Shown piece after piece: positions 61,340-64,000 of a stretch of DNA of 64,000 bases; position 1 is the first letter of the stretch, and every line of letters begins with the position of its first letter. The DNA lies in NCBI GenBank assembly GCA_963573385.1, contig CAUYLG010033023.1, forward strand, positions 1 to 64,000, given 5' to 3'. A model generated the notes under the pieces. That model was not told the origin of the DNA. It worked only from the letters and a program-made list of their open reading frames with translations, and ran no database searches. The stretch comes from Cacajao melanocephalus. Taxonomy: Eukaryota; Chordata; Mammalia; Primates; Pitheciidae. The position numbers and the translations under genes were made by a program.

Positions 61340-62599
61340 ATAGTAATACAAAATTAAAAACAAATGATATTATCAATAAACATTCAGCTAAAATATAGAC
61401 AGAATCTTTAGACAGGAAAAAAGTTCCATAGGAATAAAAAAGAACAAAAATAATTTACTCAGCATCTAGTACAAGGAAATACAAAACAAACAATCAAATA
61501 ATCATAGAGAAAGAACAAATGTAGTAACAATATGGGTAAATGAATTACAAATGTTAACCTACAAAAATAGTTTAAAAAGTGAAAAACTATTCAATTTCCT
61601 TAGAGAAATTTGAGACACATTGCTAAGTGGTGTCAGTCAGTCAAATTCAAAAAATAAGAAAATGCCAATACACAAAAGTAGAAATAGTATATACTAAATG
61701 GCAGAGAAACAATTTTAACAAAAACCAAAATTATACAAATTTGAATAAAACATCAAACATATGAAATAATTTCTTTGAAAACGAAATAATTGAAAGTGAC
61801 TCAAGGTAAAATAATTTTTAAAAGTAATTAAAAAAATGCTTTAAAAGTAATGCCATTTTATAGAATTTTAAAGATACCATGGGAACAATTACATCTCAAA
61901 AAAATTTTTGCTATTAAGAAAAAGAGGAGAACTGTGCTAATTTGTTCCACAAAACATTGAGATCTCTAATGCCATTATGATTATGATGGATTTACTAGTA
62001 TCAAATGTACCAGCTGACATAAACAAATAAAAATGGTAAAACATATTAAACCACACTTTAGGCATTGGGAAAGGGTTACCCAAGACTCTAGTCCTCAAAA
62101 AAAAAAACAAAAACCTAATAAAATTATTCTTCCTTTTGCCTTAGTTTTCTGAGAAACTTTTTGGACAGTAGAATGGGCTGGGGATCAGGAGAAAACCAAG
62201 TAGAGCATAAATCTCTTGCTGGGTTGAGGCATCAAAGATTAGAGTGCAGGAAGACTGCAGCAGATGAAATTTTTGGTGCATAATATCAGCAAAGAGCGAG
62301 CCAAATGAAAAAAGAGCTCCAGAAAAACTGCGTGGGATTCCCCTTGATGAACAATAAAGGGCACATGTATAATGACTCTCCACTCTGCTGAGTAAAGAAC
62401 TACCAGGAGGCTATACATTGAACAAGTTCCTGATCATACACAGGGCTAAGAGACCTTGAGATTCTGGACAGCCAGAATGAAGAGACCACATTGGACATCA
62501 TGGAAGTTCAGTACAGACCACAGAAGATCTGTCTTTCTAGTCAGGCTAAACTAGTTCCAAATTAAAAGCAACTCTAAACTCACCCTAAAATTATGGCAA
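61340..62599. other. AT-rich intergenic DNA, no recognised element
   Basis: No gene or repeat recognised. A/T tracts such as 62097-62106 are frequent. Confidence 0.4.
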
Positions 62600-62830
62600 A
62601 ATGAGGCTCCTGCCAACAGTTACGTGAGTGAGTCACTTTGGGACTGGATTCCTTATCTCCAAACACCTAAGTGATTGTAGCGATGGCCAACATTTGATGG
62701 CAACTCCATTAGAGACCCTGAGGCAGAATTTCTGAACCACAAAAATGGAAAGAGATAAGAAATGTTTGCTGTTGCCGTAGCCACTAAACTTTGGGGTAAC
62801 TTGTTACACAGCAGTTAATAATTAAAACAA
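62600..62830 (+). mobile_element. MLT1-like LTR, 3' part
   Basis: 'gtgagtgagtcac', 'gagaccctgaggcagaa', 'agccactaaactttggggta' and 'cttgttacacagcagttaat' occur in the order expected of the 3' half of a MaLR-class LTR. The 5' half may extend further left. Confidence 0.68.
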
Positions 62831-62844
62831 TTAGGTATTCAGCT

Positions 62845-63815
62845 ACCTTTACTGCTGTGTCCAATCTGTAACACCACAAGCCAGTGGGCATCTCCCAACC
62901 TGTATCATCTCCTAGGTGAACCAACCTGGGAGTCCACTGATTTCACTGTACCCCTTCCATAGATTCAATAATCTTTTTGTCCTATCAAGAAAATACAGGA
63001 GCATAGGTATAGATTTGCCTTTCCTGCACAAATGATTCTTGAAAGAATCACCATTAATTAATCACTTGACAAAATACCCTGGATATTTTACACAATATAT
63101 TTTACCTGCAGATACAGTACATGGCAAAGAAAGTGTGTTAGTAATCTTACCTCTACAGAAACTTGCCTTTCGTCATTACTCATCATGTAGAAACAGCCAT
63201 CTTGATGAAGCAGTAAAATAGTCTACTCATTTATGATCTCAGCTGGGAGACAATATATCATGAGGTTGGGCATAAATTTGCCAGATCTGATATATCTTTG
63301 AAGCTGCAACCAATATATATTGCCACTCCCTCCATGAGTTAGGTATAGAGGTCAAGATGGTGATGTGAGTGTTCTTCTTATGAAACTTAATATGTAATGG
63401 AAAAAAATTTTTGCCTCATCTTCCCACAACTGGTGGACTCGGACCAGTCCTAATGGAAAAGTAATATTCCAATTAAGCAAAATCAGGTTTCTAATGGATA
63501 AGGAAATGAGTCTGCCCCCTGATCAGTTTGCTCTCTGCATGTCCATGAAATAACAGTTTGAGGAGAGTTCTTGAAGTCGGAGGGTGTGTTACATCATGGT
63601 TACCAGGGGCATCTCTCAGTACTCACTTTTACAAAAGTCCTTGTCAGTGGAAAACTGACACAGACTGGCTTCCAAGACTTGGCTTATGCAGGGAGGAAGA
63701 AGGTTTGGGTTACCCCATGAGGAAAGAAAAATTGTGTCCACCTCACTAGAAAAAAATCCCTCTGACAGAAAGGGTAACGTGGAAGAAACAGTGTTAACTT
63801 AAAATATAAAACTTT
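62845..63815 (+). mobile_element. Possible ERVL-type internal fragment
   Basis: Several stretches ('gtgggcatctcccaacc', 'gatttgcctttcctgcacaa', 'gtttgggttaccccatgagg') resemble, from memory, the 3' part of pol in ERVL-class endogenous retroviruses on the plus strand. It is heavily broken and cannot code for protein. The order after an MLT1-like LTR does not fit a single provirus. Tentative. Confidence 0.38.
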
Positions 63816-64000
63816 TAAAATTTCATCCTTATTTTATGAATATTTTATTGGACCCTTTGAACAGAAAAGCATGTGGAGACTGTAGCAGCTATGTTTAATA
63901 TTTTCAAAGCACTTCTTTCCCTTTGCACCTTACAAAAAATACCAATGAAACTTAAAGTTTCAGGTGAGAATATGACCAGAGTTATTCCAAGACTCCACAA

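Overview
The window is nuclear DNA from a primate, most likely human or another ape/Old World anthropoid. The evidence is several full-length Alu elements of S and J type, primate-lineage L1 copies, MaLR (THE1/MST/MLT1) and MLT2-type LTRs, a MADE1 mariner MITE, and an intron-less gamma-actin retrocopy. I found no functional protein-coding gene, no tRNA or rRNA gene and no CRISPR array. Nearly every long open frame is a piece of L1, LTR element, Alu or the actin retrocopy, or lies antisense to one. The window reads as an AT-rich intergenic (or intronic) gene desert built by repeated retrotransposition. Family names come from recognising consensus sequence by eye; no database was searched.

Layout. 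1-9.3 kb: the 3' part of an ERV LTR, unannotatable DNA, a 3'-truncated Alu fused to a truncated MaLR LTR, a MaLR provirus on the minus strand, L1 3' scraps and an Alu with perfect target-site duplications (TSDs). 9.3-14.7 kb: an L1 with 5' UTR, ORF1, ORF2, 3' UTR and a 17-bp TSD, carrying two internal deletions, one of which fuses ORF1 in frame to ORF2. 14.8-19.6 kb: Alus, MIR relics, a two-level tandem repeat and a GC-richer ERV1-like LTR. 19.6-21.3 kb: an L1 with an inverted 5' part, then an MLT2-type LTR. 22.0-29.9 kb: two old L1M copies on the plus strand, interrupted by an MLT2 LTR, an Alu, an MST/THE1 solo LTR and a MADE1 that was itself split by a younger L1. 31.1-40.4 kb: another L1M tract interrupted by two complete MaLR proviruses and by further L1 3' ends. 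41.4-46.0 kb: a diverged inverted repeat whose left arm is split by a gamma-actin (ACTG1) processed pseudogene and whose centre holds two L1 3' ends. 46-49.7 kb: no recognised repeat. 49.7-51.3 kb: an MLT1 LTR containing an Alu and an MST LTR that contains a second Alu. 53.4-59.9 kb: L1 internal fragments, an AluS with TSDs and an L1 mosaic with two orientation switches. 60-64 kb: an AluJ, an MLT1-like LTR and a possible ERVL internal fragment.

Nothing here works together as an operon or pathway. The history can be read as a relative-age stratigraphy from what interrupts what. The strongest leads are structural: the in-frame ORF1-ORF2 fusion, the inverted repeat around the actin retrocopy, the hairpin at a frameshift inside that retrocopy (a template-switch signature), the split MADE1, the inverted L1 junctions and the AB-AB tandem repeat.
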